A stretch of 64,000 nucleotides of DNA from an uncultured Actinomycetes bacterium. Lineage in GTDB: Bacteria; Actinomycetota; Coriobacteriia; Coriobacteriales; Atopobiaceae. The notes below the pieces were generated by a model that worked only from the letters and a program-made list of their open reading frames with translations, did no database searches and had not been told where the DNA came from. The stretch covers positions 1 to 64,000 of the forward strand of contig OMWB01000003.1 of the NCBI GenBank assembly GCA_900314645.1. Direction: 5' to 3'. Shown here one piece after another: positions 56,752-64,000 of this stretch. Positions within the stretch are counted from its first letter, which is position 1. Every line of letters starts with the position of its first letter. Position numbers and translations under genes: made by a program.

Positions 56752-57318
56752 ATGTCGAGCGAGACACCCTCAATCAACTATGTCAGCCTGAGCAAGGCAA
56801 TGTCCAAGGCGTTGCGCCACCGCCCTGAACGCATCGGCATCACTCTGGCACCCGACGGCAGTGTCGAGCTGTCTGTGCTTCTCGCCGCACTCAACCAGCG
56901 TGGCGGATGGCCACGCACGCTGACCGAGGCAGACATCATGGAGGTGGTGGAACACGGCTCAAAGCAGCGCTTTGCCGTAGAAGATGGTCGTATCAGGGCA
57001 CGTTATGGGCACTCAATCTCGCTCGACGAGGCCTACGTTCCCGACGCGCCTCCAGCCGTGCTCTACCATGGCACCTCACAGAGGTTCTTGGACTCGATCA
57101 TGTCCGAGGGTCTGCTTCCCATGGGGCGTCAAATCGTGCATCTTTCCACGGATGTAGAGACCGCTTGGGCAGTGGGAAGGCGCCACGGCGGCAAGACGGT
57201 GATTCTTACGGTTGATGCCGAGCGTGCTGCGAAAGAAGGCGTCACCTTCTACCGAGGCAATGAAAGCACCTGGCTTGCCGACTGCGTTCCTGTGACCTAT
57301 CTGAGCGTCACGGAGTAA
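56752..57318 (+). CDS. kptA: RNA 2'-phosphotransferase (KptA/Tpt1 family)
   Basis: A 188-residue NAD+-dependent RNA 2'-phosphotransferase. The family's catalytic Arg-His-Arg-Arg set is visible: R22-H23 in LRHRPE, Arg in RIRARYGHS, and Arg in GRRHGG, with YHGTS binding NAD+. In yeast Tpt1 removes the splice-junction 2'-phosphate from tRNA; bacterial members can do the same chemistry, and their role (RNA repair or nucleic-acid ADP-ribosylation) is unsettled. ATG 56752 lies 10 bp after GAAGG. No RNA ligase is adjacent. Confidence 0.93.
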   Translation: MSSETPSINYVSLSKAMSKALRHRPERIGITLAPDGSVELSVLLAALNQRGGWPRTLTEADIMEVVEHGSKQRFAVEDGRIRARYGHSISLDEAYVPDAPPAVLYHGTSQRFLDSIMSEGLLPMGRQIVHLSTDVETAWAVGRRHGGKTVILTVDAERAAKEGVTFYRGNESTWLADCVPVTYLSVTE

Positions 57319-57412
57319 GAAGCCGGTCGGTTGAACGCCCCAGGCGTTGCGGTGTCACGCCGACGGATACAATGAGATTCGTAACTCGTCTTAGCTGGAC
57401 ACAGGGAGCGTC

Positions 57413-58276
57413 ATGCATAGCCAGTTTGTCGCTGCATCGATCTTCGACTCGCTCAGGCAGACCTACGGTGAGCTGCCCATTGACATCGTGGTGGCTGTCA
57501 TAACCATCTCAGGTGCTTTGATCGGCGGCCATTTGCTCAACCACCTGCTGCGTACGCACCTCAAGGGTTCGAGCATTGGGGCCATATCGCTGCTCACCAA
57601 TATCGTGCGTGCGGTCATCGCCATCCTTGTGGTGTTCTTCCTCGGCGAGGGCGTGTTTGACATTCAGATGGGCGGCGTTGTTCAGGCGCTCGGGGTCACG
57701 ACGCTTGTCGTCTCACTGGGCTTGCAGGACCTCATCAAGAGCGTGGTCGCAGGCATGCTGATCGTGGCTGGCGACATCGTCTCCGTTGGCGACCAGGTCA
57801 TCATGGGAGACCATCGCGGCGAGGTCATGGACATCGACTGGCACCAGATCACGCTCCGAGACCGCGACGGAATTCCCCACGTCGTACCGAACTCCAAGAT
57901 CATGGGCGACAACTTCATGCGCCTGTCTGGCAGGATGGCCTGTCGGCACATGTTCGAGTGCGACATCGTGCCGGGTGTGAACCTTCCTATGGTAAAGACT
58001 GACATAGAAGCAATCGCGGCGCGCGTGTTGACGCAGTCCGGCTGGATTGCCACAGGCTACATGCCTCAAGTGATGTTCATTGGGTCGAGCGCCTTTGGCA
58101 CCAGGGCATCGATACGTATCTTCATCTCTGACATCGAGTATGCCGTGCGTTCCATGGACGCGGTCATGTGTGCTATCTCGGAACGCGGTTACCTTGCCGA
58201 CTGCACGCACGAGGTGAATCCTGGTTGGAAGCAAGCGGGGAGTGTGGGAGACGTTACCAAAGGCTTGTTTGAGTAG
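57413..58276 (+). CDS. small-conductance mechanosensitive channel (MscS family)
   Basis: A 287-residue membrane protein. Two to three hydrophobic helices (about 22-48, 57-80, 85-110) lead to the pore-lining TM3 pattern (QALGVTTLVVSLGLQDLIKSVVAGMLI) and a cytoplasmic beta-domain with GDQVIMGDHRGEVMDIDWHQITLRDRDGIPHVVPNSKI. Such channels open under osmotic down-shock. AGGGAG precedes the ATG. It lies 95 bp after kptA and is probably a separate unit. Confidence 0.92.
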   Translation: MHSQFVAASIFDSLRQTYGELPIDIVVAVITISGALIGGHLLNHLLRTHLKGSSIGAISLLTNIVRAVIAILVVFFLGEGVFDIQMGGVVQALGVTTLVVSLGLQDLIKSVVAGMLIVAGDIVSVGDQVIMGDHRGEVMDIDWHQITLRDRDGIPHVVPNSKIMGDNFMRLSGRMACRHMFECDIVPGVNLPMVKTDIEAIAARVLTQSGWIATGYMPQVMFIGSSAFGTRASIRIFISDIEYAVRSMDAVMCAISERGYLADCTHEVNPGWKQAGSVGDVTKGLFE

Positions 58277-58354
58277 CCGCCAACGGGCTGAACCTTCCGC
58301 GGCTACGCGATTCGTACGGCAGTTACGGCAACTAGAAACCCGGGGCCTTTGTGT

Positions 58355-58852
58355 TTATGCGAGCTTCTCGAAGGCGAGACGCGGGTCGTTGTCCTCGTGC
58401 ACGTAGATTGTCCCACAGTGAATAAAGCCCAGCTTGCGAAGCAAGTTCTGCATGACAACGTTGTCTTGATGGGTATCGATGCGCAAGTGCCTGCACTGCG
58501 AGAAGGCCCACTCGAGACAGTGCTGTCCTGTGCCCTTGACGGTGCCGTCCGAGGCGATGCGATGCACCACGCCGTAGGTCTCATCACCAATCCAGGACCC
58601 GTCGTCAATCTGGTCGTAGGTGGATTCCACATGCGGGCCTTGGTCGAAGAAGAAGACGCCAACTACGCGGCCGTCGTGCTCGCACACATGCCCCTTGCCA
58701 GTTGCTATGTCGTGCTCAATAAGACTTTGCGGGGGCCACTGGTTGGGACCCCACTGGTTGGGGTTGCCGGTCTCGGCCATGAAGGCGCGTGCGTGCGCGT
58801 ATATCTGCATGATGCGGTCGAGGTCCCGGGTGGTCGATGTGCGGATGAGCAT
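58355..58852 (-). CDS. GNAT-family N-acetyltransferase
   Basis: A 165-residue acetyl-CoA transferase of the Acetyltransf_1 type: IRTSTTRDLDRIMQIYAHARAFM at the start, then GKGHVCEHDGRVVGVFFF and a C-terminal acetyl-CoA-binding helix region GTGQHCLEWAFSQCRHLRIDTHQDNVVMQNLLRKLGFIHCG. The substrate is unknown. AAGGAGG precedes ATG 58852; upstream in-frame codons overlap the divergent hydrolase leader and are not conserved. Confidence 0.93.
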   Translation of the reverse strand: MLIRTSTTRDLDRIMQIYAHARAFMAETGNPNQWGPNQWPPQSLIEHDIATGKGHVCEHDGRVVGVFFFDQGPHVESTYDQIDDGSWIGDETYGVVHRIASDGTVKGTGQHCLEWAFSQCRHLRIDTHQDNVVMQNLLRKLGFIHCGTIYVHEDNDPRLAFEKLA

Positions 58853-58965
58853 AGGGCCTCCTTGCGTGACACGTATAGCCGTTGACAAGGTTGAGCATAC
58901 CTCACAAGCTGTCTTCTCCCGTATGATGTGACGCGTACGCAAAAGAGCGTGAAGGAGGAGCATTT

Positions 58966-59901
58966 ATGGAGCTCAAAGCTTGGGAGTATGACGAGTTTCC
59001 GGCATTCGACGAAGATGTTGCGGGCGCCACGTGGTTGGACACCACAGGCGACGAGGTCGGCGTGATGTACGTGCCAAACGTTGAGTACGAGTGCATCGAT
59101 GGGGTATCTCGAGTGCTGCAGATTCTCATTCCCACCAGCAGAAACGCTAAGGCGCCTCGAGAGGGGAGACCTGCCTCGAAGAAGTATCCCTGTGTGGTGT
59201 ACGTCCAGGGCTCTGCGTGGATGACGCAGCATGTCTATGCCAACCTGCCTTGTATTGCGCGGCTCGCAGCCATGGGCTATGTGGTTGCCATCGTCCAGTA
59301 TCGCGAGAGTGGGATCGGCATCTTCCCTGATCCAGTTCGCGATGCCCGAAACGCCATCCGTTTCATGCGCGTGCATGCGGATGAGTACGCGGTTGACGCC
59401 GCGCATGTTGCGGTGATGGGCGACTCCTCGGGCGGACACACGGCAAGCTATGTGGGCATCCTGCATGACGACGATACCGAGCACAACCTGTTCCCTGGGG
59501 TTTCCGGCGAGGTGAGCTGTATCGTCAACTACTACGGCTCGACTGACTTCACCTTTGAGGATGCCAATCCGTCTACGCCCAACCATAACCGGCCAGACTC
59601 GCCTGAGGGCATGATCATGGGCGGCGTTGACCTCAACGAGGACCAAAAGGCCCGGGAGCTGCTGACGGTTGCCTGCAACATTCATGATGACACACAGGTT
59701 GCCCCCATGCTCGTCATGCACGGAACCAAAGATCGCACCGTCAACACGCGCTGCAGCGTGAACCTCTATCAGCGCCTGATTGAGACGGGACATGAGTGCT
59801 CCCTCTACCTGCTGCGTGGCGCTGACCATGGTGGACCGGAGTTCTGGACCGAGCAGGCACTGACCATTGTTGATGCGTTCCTGAGAGAGCATCTCGGATA
59901 G
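58966..59901 (+). CDS. alpha/beta hydrolase (esterase-like)
   Basis: A 311-residue hydrolase with the nucleophile elbow GDSSGGH (S154) and a C-terminal His in GADHGGPEFW; the catalytic Asp lies in HGTKDRTVN. The usual oxyanion HGGGW is replaced by QGSAWMT. It resembles the BD-FAE/carbohydrate-esterase branch that removes acetyl or feruloyl groups, but the substrate is unknown. GAAGGAGGAG precedes the ATG. It is divergent from the acetyltransferase. Confidence 0.9.
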   Translation: MELKAWEYDEFPAFDEDVAGATWLDTTGDEVGVMYVPNVEYECIDGVSRVLQILIPTSRNAKAPREGRPASKKYPCVVYVQGSAWMTQHVYANLPCIARLAAMGYVVAIVQYRESGIGIFPDPVRDARNAIRFMRVHADEYAVDAAHVAVMGDSSGGHTASYVGILHDDDTEHNLFPGVSGEVSCIVNYYGSTDFTFEDANPSTPNHNRPDSPEGMIMGGVDLNEDQKARELLTVACNIHDDTQVAPMLVMHGTKDRTVNTRCSVNLYQRLIETGHECSLYLLRGADHGGPEFWTEQALTIVDAFLREHLG

Positions 59902-59925
59902 GAATTAATGATGCACATTAGCTCG

Positions 59926-59958
59926 GGTGGGAGGCTGCCGTGAAGGTGGCCTCCCACC
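59926..59958 (+). terminator. hairpin after the hydrolase gene
   Basis: GGTGGGAGG (59926-59934) pairs with CCTCCCACC (59950-59958) around a 15-nt loop, 25 bp after the hydrolase stop, with TGTCGTTTAG following. It is a plausible but not strong terminator. The rest of the 275-bp gap to 60176 holds dyads and the leader of the PTS gene. Confidence 0.6.
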
Positions 59959-60084
59959 TGTCGTTTAGTTCAACGAAGTCCTTGTGCGGGCCGCAGTGAC
60001 AATGGGCTCGTTCGTCAAAAAAGTGACACACTTTCGTCACATAACCCACAAATTTGTTATATGCTTTCCTATACGCATATTAGT

Positions 60085-60102
60085 GGTGACCGGTGTGTCA
60101 CC
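60085..60102. promoter_or_regulatory. dyad upstream of the PTS EIIC gene
   Basis: GGTGAC and GTCACC flank a 6-bp spacer, 75-92 bp before the ATG. Other dyads nearby include ACAAATTTGT (60048-60057) and GTGAC...GTCAC (60023-60040). TTGTTA (60054-60059) and CATATT (60076-60081) at 16-bp spacing are a possible promoter, which would place the GGTGAC dyad just downstream of the start point as an operator. Confidence 0.4.
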
Positions 60103-60176
60103 TCACCATGCGATCGTTGGCGCACATGCGCCGCTGGGAAGGAAGCATCGTCAAGAGTCAAAGGAAGGGGAAGCAC

Positions 60177-61513
60177 ATGCAAGAGTTCTTCGGTAACAAA
60201 GTACTGCCGCCGTCATGTGGTTCGTCAACACCAAGCCGATCCGCGCCATCAAGGACGGCCTCGTCTACTCCATGCCGCTGATTATCGTCGGCGCCGTCTA
60301 CCTGCTGCTGTTCCAGCTGCCCGTCCAGGCGCTGGCCGACATGGTCACCGCCACCGGCTTCGTGCCTGCGCTCCGCCAGGGCTACACTTCGTCGTTCCAG
60401 ATTGTCGCTCTTATCGCGGCTCTGGGCATTGCCTATCAGTGGGCAAAGAACGACGGCTTTGAGCCGCTGTCCGCCGGCATCATCGCCATCGCTCTGTTCC
60501 TGATCTTCATTCCGTCCACCGTCACCGTCGACCTGCTCGACGCCGAGGGCAACGCGGTCACCTCCGTCGCCGGCCTCAACAAGACCTGGCTTGCCGGCCA
60601 GGGCATGATCGGTGGCATCATCGCCGGCCTGCTCACCGGCATCTGCTACAGCTGGTTCCTCCACAGGGACATCCGCATCAAGATGCCGGACGGCGTGCCC
60701 GACGGCGTCGCGGCCGCCTTCACGGGCCTCATCCCCGCCGCTGCCATCCTCACCGGCGGCATCGTGATCTACCACATCTGCCTGCTCATCTCTGGTGGCA
60801 CCCCCATCGAGCTCATCTACAAGTTCCTGCAGGCCCCGCTGCAGAGCCTCGGCGACACCTTCGTCGGCGTGGCCGTCCTCGAGGGCCTCGTGCCGTTCCT
60901 GTGGTGGTTCGGCGTCCACGGCGCTACCGTCGTCAACTCCGTGGCCGATCCTATCGCCACCTCCAACATGCTTATCAACCAGGAGATCTTCGACAGGCTG
61001 ACCGCTGAGGGCATGACCCGCTCCCAGGCCATCGCCGCCCTTGGTGCCAACGGCGCGCATATCTTCACCAACCCCTGGCGCACTTGCTTCCATGCCATCA
61101 CCGGTTCCGGCATCACCGTCGGTATGGTCATCTACATGGTCTTCTTCGCCAAGTCCGAGCAGTTCAAGACCGTCGGCAAGCTCGGCGTCGGCTGCGGCAT
61201 CTTCAACATCAACGAGCCGATCCTCTTCGGCACCCCGATCGTCATGAACCCGAAGCTGTTCATCCCGTTCGTCCTGGCCCCGCTGTTCTCCAACCTGTCC
61301 GCCTACATCATGACGGCCATCGGCTTCATCCCCTACACCACGGGCGTTACCGTTCCTTGGACCACGCCTCCCATCGTCTCCGGTCTGATCTGCTGCGGCT
61401 GGCAGGGCGCCCTGTGGCAGGTCGTCTGCCTCGCCGCCTCGTTCTTCATCTACCTGCCGTTCGCTCGCTCCGTGGACAACGAGCTCTACGAGAACGAGCA
61501 GGCTGCCGCCTAA
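60177..61513 (+). pseudogene. cellobiose-type PTS EIIC with an apparent frameshift near its start
   Basis: The long frame from 60215 (433 codons) is the EIIC permease of the lactose/cellobiose PTS: many hydrophobic helices, GVHGATVVNS, NINEPILFGTPIVMNP. Residues before that start (MQEFFGNKVLPP) are encoded in another frame from ATG 60177, which has a strong GGAAGGGGAAG. Family members begin in one frame like this. A single missing base near 60210-60213 would join them. It may be a sequencing error, a true mutation or a recoding site. EIIB (18905) lies far away. Confidence 0.85.
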
Positions 61514-61542
61514 TCACCAACCCGTAGCGCTTCCTTCCCTTT

Positions 61543-61582
61543 AAGGGAGAGGGGCTGTCACAACTGCCAGCCCCTCTCCCTT
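61543..61582 (+). terminator. intrinsic terminator after PTS EIIC
   Basis: AAGGGAGAGGGGCTG (61543-61557) pairs without mismatch with CAGCCCCTCTCCCTT (61568-61582), followed by TTCT. It is a classical terminator and directly precedes the class E hairpin, which is therefore not needed for termination. Confidence 0.88.
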
Positions 61583-61590
61583 TTCTGTTA

Positions 61591-61647
61591 CGGACAATCA
61601 GGACGGAGGCTTTTGTCCTGGACAAAAGCCTCCGTCCTGATTGTCCG
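61591..61647. repeat. 28-bp perfect inverted repeat (hairpin class E, copy 2)
   Basis: The arms 61591-61618 and 61620-61647 pair perfectly around a single T. Each arm begins GGACAA and ends TTGTCC, so each can fold alone. The core matches that of the hairpin at 47937-47998, 14 kb away. It lies 24 bp before the convergent HAD gene's stop. Confidence 0.94.
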
Positions 61648-61671
61648 GGATGGAGTGTTAGGCGCACTCAC

Positions 61672-62502
61672 TTATGAAAGGACGTACTGCTCCAGGTAGA
61701 GGCCCAAGCCGTCTTCGGTGACGGGGTACTCGGTGATGGCCTTGGCGACGGCTTTTGCGTCAGCGCAGCCATTGGCCATGGCGACACCCCAGCCAGCGGC
61801 GGCAATCATGGCAACGTCGTTGTCCATGTCACCCACCGCTATGATCTCGCTGAGGGGGATGTTGTTGCGTTCCGCATAGCGGCGCAGGCCAACGCCCTTG
61901 TCGAGCCCGGGCGTCATGAACTCGACGGTGCCCTTGAAGGTGCGCACGTCAGCCCAGTTGGGAGACTGGTGTGCCGCAACAACGGCCTCAATCTCCTCCA
62001 CCAGGGCGGGGTTGTCGCCGTCGTACTGAATCTCAATCTTGCCGGTGTCCTTCGCGGCCATGATGGCGGGCGTTGAGAGTTCTACGATGGAGCCGTTGCG
62101 GTAGATGCTCTGCTCGAGGCGCTCGTCACGACGCTTCACCAGCACGTGGTCATACGCGTTTTCGTACACGATGACGTTGCAGTCAAGCGGCCACATGAAC
62201 TCGCAGATCTCCTGGATGTAGTCCTTGCTCAGCATCATGATGTGCTCGACGCCCTCATGGTCCTTGTCCCACACATCGCCACCGTTCATGCCGATGGCGA
62301 GGTCAAACTCAAAGTTGAGACCCCACTCATGTGCCTTGTCGAGCGAACGATGGTCGAGTGGGCGACCAGAGGCGGTCCCAAACAAAATGCCCTGTTCGTG
62401 CAGGCGATTGAGAGCGGCAAGGGTATGCGGCATGGGCTTTGAGCCCTTGATGTTGATGGTGCCGTCCACGTCGGCGATGACGGCCGTGACCTTCTCGAGC
62501 AT
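61672..62502 (-). CDS. Cof-type HAD phosphatase
   Basis: A 276-residue HAD-IIB phosphatase: nucleophile motif VIADVDGTI (D11, D13), a middle cap with the PLDHRSL region, and GDMDNDVAMI near the C-terminus for Mg2+. It shares order and length with the phosphatase at 6179-6982 but is divergent in sequence. Substrate unknown, probably a sugar phosphate. It lies 64 bp before the altronate-dehydratase-type genes on the same strand and may be expressed with them. Confidence 0.93.
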   Translation of the reverse strand: MLEKVTAVIADVDGTINIKGSKPMPHTLAALNRLHEQGILFGTASGRPLDHRSLDKAHEWGLNFEFDLAIGMNGGDVWDKDHEGVEHIMMLSKDYIQEICEFMWPLDCNVIVYENAYDHVLVKRRDERLEQSIYRNGSIVELSTPAIMAAKDTGKIEIQYDGDNPALVEEIEAVVAAHQSPNWADVRTFKGTVEFMTPGLDKGVGLRRYAERNNIPLSEIIAVGDMDNDVAMIAAAGWGVAMANGCADAKAVAKAITEYPVTEDGLGLYLEQYVLS

Positions 62503-62566
62503 GTGTTCCTCCCCTTGGAAAACGTGCCATCCTGTTGAGCTGCTTTTCGTGCTATGGCCTCTGAGT

Positions 62567-63733
62567 CTAGATTACTGGACCCAAACAGTGAATATCGATG
62601 GCGCTGAAGTAACCGATAGCCTCGTTTTTGGTCATCTCGCCGCCAAGCACCCGGATGATCTTGGCAAATACCTCGTCAGCAACCTCTTCGATACTGCGCT
62701 CGCCCGTGATAACAAGGCCCGCGTTAATGTCCATGTCCTCCTCCATGCGCTCGAAGGTATGGGGATTGCCGCAGATCTTGATGACGGGCATGCTGGGGAA
62801 CCCTTGCGGGGCGCCAAGTCCAGTGGAAAAGCACATGAGCTGCGCCCCAGTTGCAGCCATTCCCGTGAGTATCTCAGGCTCCCTGCCCGGGGTGTCCTTA
62901 ATCCAGAGGCCCTTCTCGGTTGTCACGAATGCAGGGTAGTCGAGCACGCCTTGGATGGGCCGGGAGCCGCTCTTCGCGATGGCACCGAGGCTCTTTTCCT
63001 CAATGCTTGAGAGTCCTCCGGCGATGTTTCCAGGGGTAGGCTGGCCGCGGCGCATGTCGCATCCAATACTCTTCGCGCGTGTCTCCATCGCGTTCACGAT
63101 GTCATAGATTTGTTGCCCTACCTGCCCGTTTATTGCTCGGCGCGCAAGAAGATGCTCACCACCAATAAACTCGGTGGTCTCACCGAAGACAACCGTTGCG
63201 CCAAGGTCTACCAAACGATCCGACACGGCGCCGATTACGCAGTTTGAGGCAATGCCGCTGGTCGTGTCCGATGCTCCGCACTTGATGGACATGACGAGGT
63301 CCGAGATGTCCGCCTTCTCACGTTGCAGGCCTGACACGCGAATGGCGAGGCGACGTGCGATGTCGGTTCCTTCGCGAATGGCCTTGGTTACACCACCGAG
63401 CTCTTGGATGTGAATGATCTCCACTGGCTTGCCGGTTGCACAAAGCTCCTCGTACATGCGGGCGTGGTCGGTTCCCTCGCATCCCAGGCTCACGATGAGC
63501 ACAGCAGCAACATTGGGGCCTTTGCCCAAGCTGATGAGTGTGTCCGTCACACGATCGAGGTCGGGAGGCAACTGGCAGCAACCTTGATGGTGCAGGTACG
63601 CCACGGTTCCATTCACCTGGCGCGAGATGGCTTGCGCCACATCGTTTGCGCAGGTCACGCTTGGAACGATGGCCACAAGGTTGCGTGCTCCGTACCGTCC
63701 GTCTGGTCGCTTGTATCCCATGAAGCTAGGCAT
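62567..63733 (-). CDS. UxaA-family dehydratase, large subunit
   Basis: A 388-residue protein of the altronate/galactarate dehydratase and sulfolactate lyase (UxaA/SuyB) family: YGARNLVAIVPSVTCAND, HHQGCCQL, VSLGCEGTD, SIKCGASDTTSGI, GETTEFIGGEHLLARRA and a C-terminal GNPHTFERMEEDMDINAG. It removes water (or sulfite) from an acid sugar or related hydroxy acid using a metal. The partner SAF subunit is a separate gene overlapping by 8 bp. Which substrate cannot be told from this window. Confidence 0.88.
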   Translation of the reverse strand: MPSFMGYKRPDGRYGARNLVAIVPSVTCANDVAQAISRQVNGTVAYLHHQGCCQLPPDLDRVTDTLISLGKGPNVAAVLIVSLGCEGTDHARMYEELCATGKPVEIIHIQELGGVTKAIREGTDIARRLAIRVSGLQREKADISDLVMSIKCGASDTTSGIASNCVIGAVSDRLVDLGATVVFGETTEFIGGEHLLARRAINGQVGQQIYDIVNAMETRAKSIGCDMRRGQPTPGNIAGGLSSIEEKSLGAIAKSGSRPIQGVLDYPAFVTTEKGLWIKDTPGREPEILTGMAATGAQLMCFSTGLGAPQGFPSMPVIKICGNPHTFERMEEDMDINAGLVITGERSIEEVADEVFAKIIRVLGGEMTKNEAIGYFSAIDIHCLGPVI

Positions 63734-64000
63734 TGGACGCCTCCTTCTCTAGGTCGCCTCTGCCGCGCATGCTGTCCAAGTTGTGCACGTGAACGTATTC
63801 GCCTGCGCGGATATCATGCGTTGCCACACCGATTTCCTCGCCATACTTGGTGATCTGTTCGCCTTTGGCGATGTCCACAAGGGCGACTTTGTGTCCGTAA
63901 GGCACATCTCCAATTACGGTGAGTGACGTTCGCTTGCCTGAGGAGTTCAGAACGGTCACCTGTATCCCGTCAACGATGCCCTCGGCAAAAATGGTTGCCA
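63726..64000 (-). CDS. UxaA-family dehydratase SAF-domain subunit, partial
   Basis: The C-terminal about 90 residues of the small SAF-domain subunit: VTVLNSSGKRTSLTVIGDVPYGHKVALVDIAKGEQITKYGEEIGVATHDIRAGEYVHVHNL. The frame is open to the window edge and the start lies outside; a GTG at 63957-63959 is not believed to be the true start because homology continues upstream. Overlap with the large-subunit gene indicates coupled translation. The enzyme is split into two genes, as in SuyAB. Confidence 0.85.
   Translation of the reverse strand, partial: ATIFAEGIVDGIQVTVLNSSGKRTSLTVIGDVPYGHKVALVDIAKGEQITKYGEEIGVATHDIRAGEYVHVHNLDSMRGRGDLEKEASNA

Overview
The window is a gene-dense, high-GC bacterial chromosome segment. 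I infer an anaerobic, gut or oral type actinobacterium of the class Coriobacteriia (Olsenella/Atopobium-like). The reasons are the GC-rich codon use, the GSIII-type glutamine synthetase, LL-diaminopimelate aminotransferase plus DapF, the DUF3516 helicase, PTS sugar uptake, Fe-S aldo/keto reductase, and the many lipoproteins. No rRNA, tRNA, CRISPR array, integrase or intact transposase was seen.

Layout. (1) 134-5030: an arginine/proline block argJ-argB-argD-proA. (2) 5030-19240: a LysR regulator, a HAD phosphatase, two lipoproteins around a CobW GTPase, a DUF3516 helicase, a flavin-binding-type protein, the 23S rRNA methyltransferase RlmKL, a DUF4298 protein, an Fe-S aldo/keto reductase, then a 6-phospho-beta-glucosidase with an orphan PTS EIIB. 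(3) 19400-20884: an AAA ATPase with a nuclease-like tail behind three direct repeats. (4) 20908-43712: a long, almost entirely minus-strand nitrogen block: carA-carB, a second argD-like aminotransferase, a cytidylate-kinase-like protein, an amino-acid ABC importer, asnB-purF, GSIII, gltB-gltD, dapF-dapL. Together these genes take up amino acids, fix ammonia into glutamine and glutamate, and distribute the nitrogen to carbamoyl phosphate, asparagine, purines, arginine, proline and the peptidoglycan diaminopimelate. (5) 43959-47904: a coupled pair of desuccinylase-like proteins, then glmS.

(6) 48078-53912 is the accessory part: a truncated SDR pseudogene, a metallo-beta-lactamase-fold lipoprotein, a 75-residue peptide with a double-glycine leader, a truncated ABC exporter 3' end, an AGG-rich (probably foreign) ATPase, and an intact ABC exporter whose composition changes abruptly inside the gene. 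(7) 53998-64000: a GH32-like lipoprotein, an SDR, an RNA 2'-phosphotransferase (KptA/Tpt1), an MscS channel, an acetyltransferase, an esterase-like hydrolase, a PTS EIIC with an apparent single-base frameshift near its start, a second HAD phosphatase, and a split altronate-dehydratase-type enzyme running off the right edge.

The most unusual structure that genes do not explain is a set of very long, perfect or near-perfect intergenic inverted repeats (28-44 bp arms). Several arms are themselves dyad-symmetric, and two sequence classes recur at loci 14-40 kb apart. They resemble paired REP (BIME-like) elements more than plain terminators. Other leads are the two ATPase-nuclease-fold genes with regularly spaced upstream repeats, the double-glycine peptide next to a decayed exporter pair, and the desuccinylase pair in which one member has lost nearly all metal and catalytic residues.
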